This document shows, in pieces, positions 1 to 11,884 of a stretch of DNA of 64,000 nucleotides. This stretch comes from Melanocharis versteri. Lineage: Eukaryota > Chordata > Aves > Passeriformes > Melanocharitidae. Made by a program: the position numbers and the translations under genes. The stretch lies in contig VZTG01001077.1 in NCBI GenBank assembly GCA_013397845.1, positions 572,484 through 636,483 of the forward strand, written 5' to 3'. Each line of letters opens with the position of its first letter. The first letter of the stretch is position 1. Below the pieces are notes generated by a model, which was given only the letters and a program-made list of their open reading frames with translations, was not told the DNA's origin and ran no database searches.

Positions 1-844
1 AGAGTCTGCTACTCTGAAACTCTTCTACTCTGAAAATACTCAAGTTTGTTGCTTTTCAGAAGGCCAAATTAAAAAAAAAAACCAAAAAAACAGACTCCTT
101 ATTCCAGATGAGTGATATAAGGATGAAGGGCAGGGACCTGCTTCTAAGAAATCTCTCATAGTTCTGATACAAGCACCTATAAGGAGAAAATCACAAAGAA
201 TTTAACAGCTTCGAATAACTGTGATTGTTAAATCTGGAGAAAGCGGCTTGTTTCCAGGACTTTGCTTCTCTTTATAGTGTCTATCTAGAGTGCCCAAGGT
301 GCTCGAATGAGTACCTGTTGCTAAATTTCATGTTGAGAGAAATACAGAACTAGTGGAAGAAAATAGGGTCTTGTTCTACTTACATCTACCAGTTTGGTGG
401 ATCTTTACACACAGCTGGTTTTGCTATTCGTGTTTTGGACTCATAAAGGTGCTGAGCAGTGAATAAAGATTTCACCATTTGTGATTTCACTTTATTTTAT
501 TATCCACAAAAGATTGATGTTAAAGTAACCTATTAAGTTTGGAGATAATATGAATGCAGTCTTCGAAATTCAAAAGCAATTTCTTAAACTCTTAACATCA
601 AAATGACAGCACTGTGAAGCTTTAAGTAATTTCATAGGGCTGCAGTTACAAAAACTCTGCTACACATTTTCAGATTGTGATTACTATTTGATCAAGACTT
701 TCATGACTATATTTCCCCAGTAAAACTTAAGTCTAAATTTTCTGGGCACCTAGTAGTTTCATTGACTTTCATTATGTATCAGTGCTGAAAATGAATATAA
801 CTTTTCTTTGCAGTTTTGATACAATTTGACAGTGAGAAACAAGA
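1..844. other. Non-coding DNA, nothing recognised
   Basis: AT-rich sequence without a convincing ORF, exon or mobile element. The only local structure seen is a short direct repeat of CTACTCTGAAA near the left edge (about 8-35). It could be intron or intergenic; the sequence does not say which. Confidence 0.5.
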
Positions 845-986
845 GCTAAGGCATTAGCTCAGTTGATTGTATCATGGTGCTAATAATGCCAAAGTCACGA
901 ATTTGATCCCTGCATGGCCCATTCACTTAACAGTTGGACTTGATGATCCTTGTGGGTCCCTTTCAACTTAAAATATTCTGTGATTT
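845..986 (+). mobile_element. tRNA-Ile-derived SINE with CR1 tail (TguSINE1-like)
   Basis: The first ~75 bases are a decayed tRNA-Ile gene. The box A-like TTAGCTCAGTTG is at 854-865, the anticodon-loop region GTGCTAATAATGCC at 877-890, and the box B-like ATTTGATCCC at 901-910, followed by the acceptor-stem end GCATGGCCCA. From 921 the sequence turns into a CR1 3' tail (AGTTGGACTTGATGATCC, GGGTCCCTTTCAACTT) and ends in the CR1 signature ATTCTGTGATT. A tRNA-Ile head joined to a CR1-X-type tail is the structure of TguSINE1, a passerine SINE mobilised by CR1 reverse transcriptase. The A and B boxes carry several substitutions, so this is an old, inactive copy. Family naming is from memory. Confidence 0.85.
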
Positions 987-3900
987 ATTAGTCTAAAATT
1001 CTCTTAACCAGGTTGTTGTGTCTTGCCTTTGTCTAGCAATGTTGTGCCATGTGCATCGCTCCACTGATTATTAAAAAAAAAAACCAACTTCCTTAAGAAT
1101 CTGTTTTCTAAGGTGCTCATAAATTTATATAAATATTAATTAAGAATAATTATGCCTGTGAAAAATAGCTAAGTATGAATCTTTAAATTCTATAGAAGAA
1201 GAAATCAAAATACTGTGAAATTAAATGTCTTGTCCAAAGACACACAAGGAATCAAAATTAAAGGTCAGTTCATGGGCAAAGCAAGAAATCCTTCTGCCAT
1301 TAAATTGGTGGAATGAGGCCAGGATCACAGTAAGACCTTCAACTGTTCGGCATTTGCTGGGGTGGGGTTTTAATCTGCATGTTCCTCACACAGTTCAAGA
1401 GTTTCTGAAACCTTGCATACATAAGATCATAAATGACATAAAAAGGAAAATTAAGGTGTTCATTTAAAACACAGCAATGCACATATATCCTCCAATTGTT
1501 TTGACTCCTACATGAAGAGTCCCCTCTCCAGTTATTGTGCACTCCAGGCAGAAAGGTCTCTTCAGAATATGCACATATTTATTAAGTGAAGCAGCTTTCA
1601 TAAAATGTCAGTGTTTTGGCCAAAAATTTATATTTTGAAAAATTTTCCCTACTTAATAAATTTAAGTAACTTGAACACACTGCTCTGTCTATAACACACT
1701 AACATAAGAATTATTTATATTGGCATGAGAACACTGTCAAGAAACTACAACGATCTGTAAAACAAGTCTCTGCCTTTAGGAATTTATGTAGTGAATTATT
1801 TTGATGCCGGTTATTGTTTTCAGAGCTTCCCTCTTCTATTTATATTGATTATTTGACATGTGCAAGATCATTAATGACCATGCTCAGTGAATGTAACATC
1901 AAAATAACTGTATCAATATAAAACAATGGGACTAAACGTCGTAGAACTGCAGACTTTAAACCCCGCATAAGTGTTTAAGAGAACAAGATAGGAGAGGGGA
2001 TGCTAGTAGTTGTATATCTCTTTTGTGGCAGGTGTGCTTAATGGTGCATCTTGCTGCCTTTATCCTTGAATTGTTTCGACAGAGGCCACCCCTGGGGTGT
2101 GCTGAGGGCCCTCTGTGGGACAGCGGGGCATGTGGGCAATGCTGCACTGACAGCCCCCCGACTGGGGTGTGAAATCAGGACACAGACAAGCTGTTCACCA
2201 GAAATGAGGACCTTTCCTGCTCCACAGGGCATTTGCAGACACAGTCAAGCAGCTGGTTCAGCAGCTGGGTTCAGTTAGTTCGTAACTTCCTACATGCTTC
2301 TCAGAATAAGTCTATTAATTCTGTATGTAACATCCTCTAAATTCCTTAGCTATAAAAGGGCAGTTAGAGTAGTCAGCTTCTTCACCCTTCACCACTTTAA
2401 ATTTTTCATATTTTAAACTCTCCAGAATTATAAGTATGAACAGTGTCTTGCATAATATGGTTTCAGTCTCAGCTGGGATCCTGCTCAGAAATGATAGTAA
2501 CTAGAACACTGTACACCACCACACTACACAGAGTAGTGACATGTCTCTTTAATCTCTGAAATAGAGATAGAAATCCTATTTGGAAGTAACGTGTAAGTCA
2601 AATATGTGCACATATTGTACACTGTAATGTTAAGCCTGCGAAGTAAAGCTTTCAACAGATACGAAATACTGGGACAAGGACTGCTTGTACATTTTGCACT
2701 GCAATATTTTCTTTAATAATATATTGACTGATTTTCTAGAGAATCCTTCCAACATTCAGTTGAAAGTACTTGCTTAACAGGTTATGAATTTCCTCTTCAC
2801 TAGTTAGTGTACACCTTGTACAGCACACTCCTTTTTGTCCTCTGCTGAATACAGAACAAGCATCCTCACAGTCTTTTCTATGATGTTACTGTTAAATTAT
2901 CCAAAAGCTTGTCTTAGCTCATTTTAGTAACTCTATGGAGCAAATACACATTAACAATTACACTTTAGAATTGTGAGAGTATAAGGCATGGCCTAAAGTT
3001 AAAAGTTCCTACTGTCTTTTAGTGTTACCTCTCTTCTTTGTCCAAACTTCCAGCAGGAAAGGCAAGATTAAGTAGGTCGCTACCCAGAAAGGCTGCCACT
3101 GATACTGAAGTTAAATCTCCCTATTCAATTTTTCTTTTATTCTCTGCTTAGGCACAAAACATTATGCACTTACGAAACATTGCATGATGCATGGTAATAA
3201 ATAATTTTAATAAATTATTGTAATGATAATAATAAATCATTAATTATCTTATGTTTTAATTTCCTTGGGTAAATATATTGAAGCACAACATCTCATTTTC
3301 ACTGCTGACCTGGGGTGAGAGTACAGCAGCATGACATTTACAACAGATTCTTCAACTGTAATTACCGAAGAGTTAATATATCAATTTAATTAAAATCCTA
3401 TAGTGATGAACAGCATAAAGTATAAAAAAGAAGTTAACTCAGTCCAAAACAAACAAGGGGATCAAGGCAGTCAGTTGAGGAAAAATGAATTAGAGTACTT
3501 GTCTCACCAGCTCAGAGGATTATTTGCTTTGGAGACAGTATCTCAAAAGGATATTCATTTTTAGACAGTATATAGGAATATTTGGAGTACCAAAAAGAAA
3601 AAGAAAAAAAAAAATCAGGTTGGATTTTCTACTTGGTGAAAAAAAAGCCTGTTGTTCCTATGAAGTTCATTTCCTCAATATCTTGCTAACAGTTCCTTCT
3701 CCTGCAGCTCTTTCTGAGACACTACTCTCATTTAGCAGATTAAGAGTGGCCTTCTGCCATTAAACACCGACATCTGAGATTTCCCTTAATTCAGTCAAAT
3801 TTTTATTTCTTCTTCCTATCTTAAGAGTGTTCCATCCTTCTTTACATTTTGCTGAAGTGAAATATTAATCTTTCTTCAATATAACTTTATATAGCACAGG

Positions 3901-6664
3901 GAGTATTTGAGAACCAGATGGGGAATTTGAGAACAGTGGGGAAGATGCATTTAAGCATGCAATTTGAGGCTTGGAGCAGGCAGAAGAGCATAAGCAATTG
4001 CAAACACCGCAGCAAAAACAGATTATTGAAGTGGATTTCCTTGTGAAGCATGAGTTCAAATCTTAAGACACAAGCCTGACAAATAGACTTTCCTCTCCAA
4101 ACAGTAGCACATTCACAGACTGTTCAAGCAAGTCATGGATCAGGATGAGAATAATTTTATCATATGAAATATCAGTAAGATTTGGTAAATGCCCAAAGGA
4201 ATTATTTTTTACTTCTGCCCCTTTTGGAAGTTTCTACAATCTCTTATTACATGACTGGTATGTAGACGATTTATCTCACCTGTCATTATGTTGGTTCACT
4301 ATATTGCTTTCCTCTATCAGATTAAGGAAATCACCGACTTGGAACTGGTTTTAAAAATAGTTCTAAAGATTTGCATACAATAAACCACATGTTAGATGAA
4401 ACCAACATGAAAAGTTGTAGTGAAAACCAGGACTAGGTTAGGTGCCAAGGAGCAGTAGTGGGAGCTCTCAGAACAGGATCCAAGACAAGTAATATGCTAA
4501 GCACAGAGCCAAATGTACCCTAGAGCACAACCAAGAGGACCAGCAATAGGAAATGCTGCTGGGAGCAATCTGTGTCTCAAATACAGGCCCTGGGTTTACA
4601 GCACAGATATCTGGGCCTGTGTTCACTCAGATGTATGTGGCTCCAAAGCTGAGTGTGGTTTTCTGAGGACAGAGGGCTACATCTTCTTAAAAATCAATCG
4701 GATGTCAGACTATTTGAATGTGCTATTAGAGTTGATTCAAAGCAGCAACTCTTACGTGAACAGAGTGTTTTAACCACAAGGCTATTTTGCTTGGAAGACC
4801 CTAGAAATCAAAACTGAGCCAACAGTCTTTCAGCTCAGATCTGGCATTCCCCTTTCCAGATAAGAGCTCCAGGCTATGAATTCATCCTCAAGTTTACTCT
4901 TTCTCCCTGACCTAGGAAATGATTTTTTACTGCAACAGAGTTTCAACAAGAACAGACATGTCCCTGTTCAGTGTTACTTATGGCTGGTGCCCAAATGTCC
5001 ATCTTTTACCTTGAAAGGAAAAAAGTGATTTTATACATGATCAGACACACAGTGGAACTGAACTTTAAGTCTCCTTCTTTACAGATAAATTCTCTAAATA
5101 CTTGGTAATCAAACAAACAGGGTTCACACCAAGAGTAGGAGCAGTCATCACTGGATTTGGGAACACTGTTCTGGGTGCAGATCACAAATATTCTGAGATT
5201 GCTTCCTGGATTGACCTTCTCAGGGTGTTTGGAAATAAGCTATTTCTGGCTCCTGCTCAGGACTGAGGTAACACCAGCTGGACATCTGCCTTAATATCAG
5301 CTGGACATCCTGTCAAACCTCTTGCATTGCTAGGAACATATAAACAAAGTCGTAGGAAAGCTGTCCAAGAACTACCACGCTCCTGGAACTTAAGTGCCTC
5401 TGGGTATAAAGAGCATTTTAACTGAAATTTTCATGTCATCACTTTGACCCTTGGCACCTAAACTTCACTGAGGTTCTACTCTAGGCAATTTAAATTTGGG
5501 ATTAGGTCTCTCTATTTCTAAAATATCCAGTAGTAGCTCTAAGGCCCATTAAGAATTATTCTCTGGAAAGTGCAATTTTCTGTTTACTCTATTTTTCTTT
5601 ATGTGAATATCACCCAAGTACAGTATATTTTACTTAATTTCTGCAATAAAACTTGCAGGGTTTTTTTCTGAAAAAAAAATTTAAATAACATCCAAGTTTT
5701 ACTATGCAAAATAATTCAACTGCTATTATTTTCATTATTATTGTACGCAAGTATTCAGTTGATTTTTAAAGGACATCATCAAGTCCAGCTCTTTACCACC
5801 CCAGGGTTCCAAATGCATATTTACACTTCCTCATATTTTCCTTCCTTCTGGCCAGCTCACTGAGTGGAATCCTTTGTTCAGCTGAGCTGTACTTATCACA
5901 GGAATTGGAGAGTGGGAGGAAAAAGTGGCTTTAAAACACTCTGTACTGGAAGTAATGTGGGCCTTGTCTTCAGATGCTGTTAAAATTTATTTTGGTTCCA
6001 GCACTCTCCGAGGATCTGCTTCTCAGTGGAAGTCAACTGAAGCAGTGTCCCGATGTCCCCTTCTCTGCAGACAGCCCCCCAGGATTAGGTAGACAACCAA
6101 GCAGGCTTTTATGCTTGAAAGACCCCTCAGAAAGGAATGCTTGCCAGGAGTTTGATAAGGCGGAAACAGCATATGGGTGTTGTTGCATTAAACTGTTTAT
6201 TTAATTTAAAAAATCTGAATTTATACCTCTAAAATATTATTAATTACAAAAATACCAGTCATTTTTTTGAAAAGCTGTGTGTATCCATGTTCCATCTGCA
6301 CAGCTAAGACAACAGCTGATGCTCCTATAATATACTTTTCTTTCTACATTTCCAGAGTTGCTTATTCTGGATGGATTTTTTATAATTATAAATATGTATT
6401 CTAGTTTTGTCATGTTAGCTACCCTTCACTTCGCTATGCACTTTAATAACTTGCAGCATTCTATCTATACAAATTCACCATTTTCCAAGGCATTCCTATT
6501 TCTGTTATCTCATGGAATAAATCTTTCCCCTAGTCTCACTTTCTATCTCAAAGCTAAGTCCCAATGGGCACTTTTTCTTTACCACTGTCCATGGGTTGAG
6601 GATGTAATAAAATGAGTCCGATCAAACCACAAGATTTTAAAGAACTTCCAAGAATTTGAGACTC
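987..6664. other. Non-coding DNA, nothing recognised
   Basis: No exon, RNA gene or clear transposon was recognised. A moderately GC-rich island of about 230 bases (2050-2280) stands out from the AT-rich background but has few CG dinucleotides and no recognised repeat. 3185-3250 is an AT-rich low-complexity patch. 5265-5310 carries the word CAGCTGGACATC twice. 5765-5805 has a weak resemblance to an antisense CR1 tail. Short ORFs here look like chance: no family, no splice context. Confidence 0.45.
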
Positions 6665-7160
6665 TCTCATGGAGATCCAGCGGTGAGGCCCCCAACATAA
6701 GAAGCACATGGACCTGAGTCAGTCCAGAGGAAGCCACAAAAATGCTCAAAGAGTGGGAGCTCCTCTTCTATGAAGACAGGTTGAGAGAGCTTGAACTGTT
6801 CAGTCTGGAGAAGGCTTCACAGAGACCTTAAAGCACCCTCCAAAACCTGAAAGGGGCCTACAGAAAAGCTGGAGAGGGACTTTTACAGTCCCTTGTAGTG
6901 ACAGGACGAGGGGCAATGTCTTTAAACTGGGAGTAGGTTTAGATTGGGTATCAGGAACAAATTCTTTACTGTGAGAGTGCTGAGGCACTGGGAGAGGTTT
7001 CTAGGAGAAGCTATGGATGCCCCATCCCTGGAAGTGTTCAGGACCAGTTTGGATGTGACCTGGTCTTGTGGAAGGTTCCCTGCCCATGGCAAGGGGTGGA
7101 AATAGATGATCTTTAAGGTCCCTTTAACCCAATCTATTCTGTGATTCTATGATTCCATGA
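6665..7160 (+). mobile_element. CR1 LINE, 5'-truncated copy with intact 3' end
   Basis: Sense-oriented CR1 covering the end of ORF2 and the 3' UTR. Recognisable CR1 words follow in canonical order: GTCCAGAGGAAGCCAC (6724), CTGTTCAGTCTGGAGAAGG (6797), ACCTGAAAGGGGCCTACAG (6845), GACAGGACGAGGGGCAATG (6900), CCCCATCCCTGGAAGTGTTC (7021), GATGATCTTTAAGGTCCCTT (7105). It ends with the short tandem ATTCTGTGATTCTATGATTCC. Stops and indels break the reading frame. Truncation at the 5' side is normal for CR1, which primes from its 3' end. The left boundary is approximate. Confidence 0.92.
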
Positions 7161-10100
7161 CATATTAACCTTTTAAAGAAATAGCAAAAGAGAAGCAGGC
7201 ATTAAAAATAGATTTTAAAAAGGTCATCTGTGACTTAAAATAATGGGTCCAAATTTTCAAACTATTTGAATTGTTAAGCACCTGTATTCCCCAGCTGAAA
7301 GTAAATGCCTGTAACTTGCAGTACAAACTCCAATTCCATGTTGAGGAGTTCCAGCTACAAGGATTTGCTTGTAAGGAGTGGAGCTCCAGTCCTCAGAATA
7401 TCCTGAATTTGTGTCCAAGCTATTTTGCACCAAACTTTTATGGACTACGGTTAAATTGATTTTGGTTTTTTTCTATTTCCTTTAATAAAAATGCTTATTT
7501 TCAAGGTGAAGGACCCAGAATTTGTACATATCTATTGTATTAAAATAAGAGTCCCTTTTTTGAGAGCTTACTTTTGCAAAAGGTATAGTTTGACCAGTAC
7601 TACTCCCAGAATGGGAAATGGGAAGGAGAGAAGCTGTGCTGCTTCCAAACATTTGGAAATCTATTGCCTTTGAGAAATAAAATACTTGTGGTTATTTGTG
7701 ATATCAACTTTCAGCAGAACAAAGCATGCTTGGCTAGTTTTAATAGCCAGATGGGACTACATGGACCCTGATCTTGAATACTGTCCCAGTATCTTCAAGG
7801 AGAGAGGAGATGGCAGATGAAACACTCTACTCCAATTTTAAGTGAACAGGAGACATTTAGATATCGATGTTGATTGGCATAAGGTACAATTTGGATCCAA
7901 GGAAGTGTAACCACAGACATTTGGCACTTCAGAAACAGAGCTGCTCTTATTACCAATCAAACATGAGAAATCAAATAAAGCATTTGCAATAAGCAAGTCT
8001 GTAAGTGGATTTATTTCCAATAACATAATTTTGCAAGTTCCAACAAAGAAGTAAAACCTACTGTGAGTACATAACTAGAAATAACAAGGATAGTGGTTCA
8101 TAAATGCTGGCCTTTCACCCAAGTTACAATGCCCCTGGATTGTTTTTCTAGCAAGATGTAATTTATACTTTATGCCTGGGAAGAAACATCGTCTCCATAA
8201 AGAAAGCTTCTCTCATATAATTCCACAGCCACCTATTTTTTTTTATTCTAAACATCTTCTTGTCACGCAGAGTTGTAACTTGAGAGATAACGTAGCTGAG
8301 GTGCTCTGATAAAGTTGCCCGTTTAAACCGTGGTAGGTGTACTACAGTCATTAGTTATCATCTTGACTAACTAGTATCAGCAGTAATCAATCTTTGCTTT
8401 CATAATTACTGCTGATGGCTGTACATGGTTTGCTTTATTAAAAATTATTCCAGAAAGACACAGAGGAAATCCATAGCGTAGCTGCAGTCTCTGGAAAATG
8501 ATAAAAAAGGATCAGATGTCATAAAGAGGCCTCTTGCTATGTTAAAGACCAAATTCTACAGAACAATTCTTGTGGTTTATAAAGTATCAAAACTCAAACA
8601 ACATCCACTTATATAAACCAGTTTCCTAGTAGCATTTGTTATGGTATTAGCTCCAAAAGAAGAAAACTCATAGCCATGTGTAATTGGGTGCCAAAACCTA
8701 ATGAGCAATAAGCTCAGAACAGGCAATTCAAGAGTTCTAATTGTTTCCAAAGAACACATGCAACAGGGAAGAGACACTCTTATTATTAATAATCCTATTT
8801 GAAATTACAAAGAAGAAGTCTATAAATCATTGTCTCTGTTTGAATCTGTCATGCAATGCAAAGTGAATTTGAAGAAGGTTTTATTTTTTAAAACACCAAC
8901 GCAAAATTATTATACCCCATGCCTTGGTGTAGGTCAAATTCTTAAATCCTCCCTGGCATAGCTTTCTATGTTCCTGCTTCCATTTCAATATGTGGGTAGT
9001 TAAAAATGTCAAATATCAGAAGAGAAGCTTTTGAAAATGTTTTATGACATGTTGGAATAAAACTTCAAGATATGCAGTTGCTTTTACATTATTAAATGGA
9101 AAAAGCCTGTAGTCATAGGCCTCCATCAAATGCATAACAGTTATTAATAAGACCTGTTATTTAATTATAAATCAAGATTTTTCTCTTTTCAGATGTAGCT
9201 TATGTGACACTTAAATTACAGACAGTAATAACATGTAGACATAAAATGAGAAAAGTGCCACACAGAACTCTTTTGAGTAGAAAATTTTGTCCAAGGTTCC
9301 AATCTTGCAAAAAATTATTTAGACTCTTAAGAGCACCCACCAGGAGCAGTATCACTTATGTTGCAGAATGGTTTTCAGCGGGTAGCATTTAAGATGGCCC
9401 CCAAAAGAGTGATCTTAAGGCCAAACCTCTGTAGAAGTGCAGATTTTCTGTAGAAGTTTAACATTATGAAGGAATATAAACTTGATGCCTTTAGAGGAAA
9501 AAGTGTATGACTGTGTCACATTCCATGCAGCAGCAACTTTTATGTGCTTTCTCATCTGCCCATTCTGACAAATCATTCAGACATTTTTAATCTCTGAGCC
9601 ACTTCATGCCTTGACTTCTTGGCTAATATAAGCAAGCTGGTGTCAAACTTACACTTTGTTTCTGTGACACCTCTTATGGAAGTCTACAGCTTAAACCAAA
9701 CCTTGTAATTCAAGCCTGTAACATCTGCTATATGAGTGTAACCGTATTTTTTTTTTGGAAATGGGCTACTTTTTGCTCCATCAAGCTAAACACTGTATGA
9801 GTGTCCTGTCTTTTACGCTTTCTTTAATCTTCCATATCAGGGATATGAGCCTTACTCATAAATTATCACTTTCCTCTTAAAATCTTTAAAACTGTTCTGA
9901 CAGTAGTAGACATCTGTCTATCAGGTAGATCAAGGTGACCAGTTTCTCTCAGATGAGATTCTTCTCAGCCATCAAGCAGGTATGATGTATTATCTATTGA
10001 GCTGAGCTAGTTTTTATACATGTGACCTACAGCCTAAAGCAGTGAACATTGACTGCCAACTCACTAAAGTTATCCAGCTCCTCTCCAAATTCTTCTAAAC

Positions 10101-11740
10101 GCAAAAGCATAACTTAGGAGGTTTAGAGATTTATATATTTATTAGCGTTACAATTGACATTAGAAATTCTGGGATAACTCACCCCGTTTTCAAGAAGGTG
10201 CTTGAGAAAGAAAAGAAACTGCAAAGCTGCACTGTCATTTCAGTCCGTGTAGGGTGCTGTCATAAAACAATCACCCACAAAATTAGGAAAACCCATGGTA
10301 TGCATAGGTTTTCAATATTTTTTTAAATATATCTCTTTATATAATAATGTACCATACACTCTTTAGCTCAGCTAACAACAGATTTCAGAACTGAATTTTG
10401 GAAAGACGAAGTATTACGAACTTTTGAGTCACACTTTAGTACTTCTAACTTACTTTGGAATTATCAAAATCATGTAAGCTTGAGGGAGAAAACCCTTATG
10501 AAAATGCTTTTGATAGCTACACAAATGATTAGCTGACTTTGAAAATTTTCCCTGCTTTTGCTGCTGTTTTCTCATGTTCAAAGTGACAACAACACCATCA
10601 TTTTGAAGGTGAAATTATTAATTATTATTAGCTACATGACTAATATTAAATTACAAGTGTACTTCTGCCTTCTGATAGATCAAGTGGCTTTTAAAGCTCT
10701 TCAGTATCTTTGCCTTTATCAAGCTGTGATGGTTATTAATTAAATCTTGTCCAACCGAATTACTTAGCAACATGGGTTGGGGCACAGGCAAGATAAAATC
10801 CCTTTCATGGTCTTTTAAGACAGATTTTGATTTGCTAAAAGCTTGCCCAAGTAATACGCAAATCCTCATACACTGAAATGCTATGGCTTTAAATCTGATA
10901 TATGTGGTTCATCTCTGCATGAGACAGCACAGACCACATCTGTTCAGTTCTGTAGTTTACTCAGAAGAAAATCCCTACTCATTAGTGTCCTTCACCTCTT
11001 CCCTATCCTTTAGGAATGCTAATGTTTCAGGTAGCAGCTTAAAGCACTGGCAGTTATTTTGACTCCTGTAACACAGAAACAGAGTATAGAATTGAGCACA
11101 GAAATGGAGTATCCATATGGGCACAAGTCAAAGGAACTGAAGGAAAAAGTGTTCGAACAAAGAGTTTCCATTCAAACCACTGTCTCGGGGAAACGCTAAC
11201 ACAGGCAAACTGCAGAGTCATATTTTCAAGACACTAGACTTAAAAAAAAAAAAAAAAATGGACTCAAATCCATTGAACAATTGATCCTGCCTCTATTTTG
11301 AGATTTCTGCAAAACTTCCTAACCTGTAGAAACACCTCCTGCATGGAGCAACTAAACCATCTCCCATGACTTCATTTGCCTTCCAAAGAGGCAGGAGGAT
11401 ACCCATTTCCCTACAGGCAGGTGATTAGGATTTCACTTTATAGTAATGATTCATAGGCGAACAATGATCAAGGTCCTTCAGTCACAAGATACAGTAGCTT
11501 TAAAGTCTTATGTGAAGAAGTTTCTTTACGTGTGAGCTTTGTTATGAAAAGCTCCATGTGATGTGACTGATTGATTAGGGGACAAGGAAAACCACCTATG
11601 ACACAGCTTGTGATAGTACTTTTTGAAACAATGTACCAGGAACAGAAATTTCTCTTGATCCTTTCCCCTCCCCCCTCTTTCTTTGCAAGATAAGTTTTAT
11701 TCTTCATGGATCTTTGAAATATTCTTTTATTTCTATTTAG
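7161..11740. other. Non-coding DNA, nothing recognised
   Basis: AT-rich sequence with no identified gene or mobile element. A 17-base A run lies at 11242-11258; the sequence before it does not resemble a retrocopy or SINE, so it is treated as a simple homopolymer. Confidence 0.45.
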
Positions 11741-11884
11741 CAACAATGACAGACTCCTCAGACATTTCCATAAGAAACTCAGATAGCTCCTCAGGAGCAA
11801 AACAATTTAAAATAATCAGGAGAAAAATGGCACTGATGAAAGAGTTTTTCAGACTGTCACAGAAGCAGCAACAAAATTCAGAAG
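11741..11884 (+). CDS. Candidate first coding exon of an unidentified gene
   Basis: This is a possible exon, not a firm gene call. It is preceded by a pyrimidine-rich stretch ending TTTCTATTTAG (acceptor AG at 11739-11740). It contains an ATG at 11746 in good context (ACAATGA, A at -3) and ends at a GAAG|GTAAC donor after 11884. The open part is 46 codons plus one base (phase 1). The peptide begins MTDSSDISIRN, is serine-rich for about 16 residues, then has a basic stretch (KIIRRK) and ends QKQQQNSE. That resembles a soluble cytoplasmic N-terminus: no signal peptide or membrane segment. I recognise no family. Chance is a serious alternative, since a 140-base open exon with consensus borders is not rare in 64 kb. 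No partner exon was found on the same strand. Confidence 0.25.

Noticed and set aside
5765..5805. Possible antisense CR1 tail (AAAGGACATCATCAAGTCCAG)
   Set aside because: Only about 35 bases of resemblance and no colinear continuation; too short to call.
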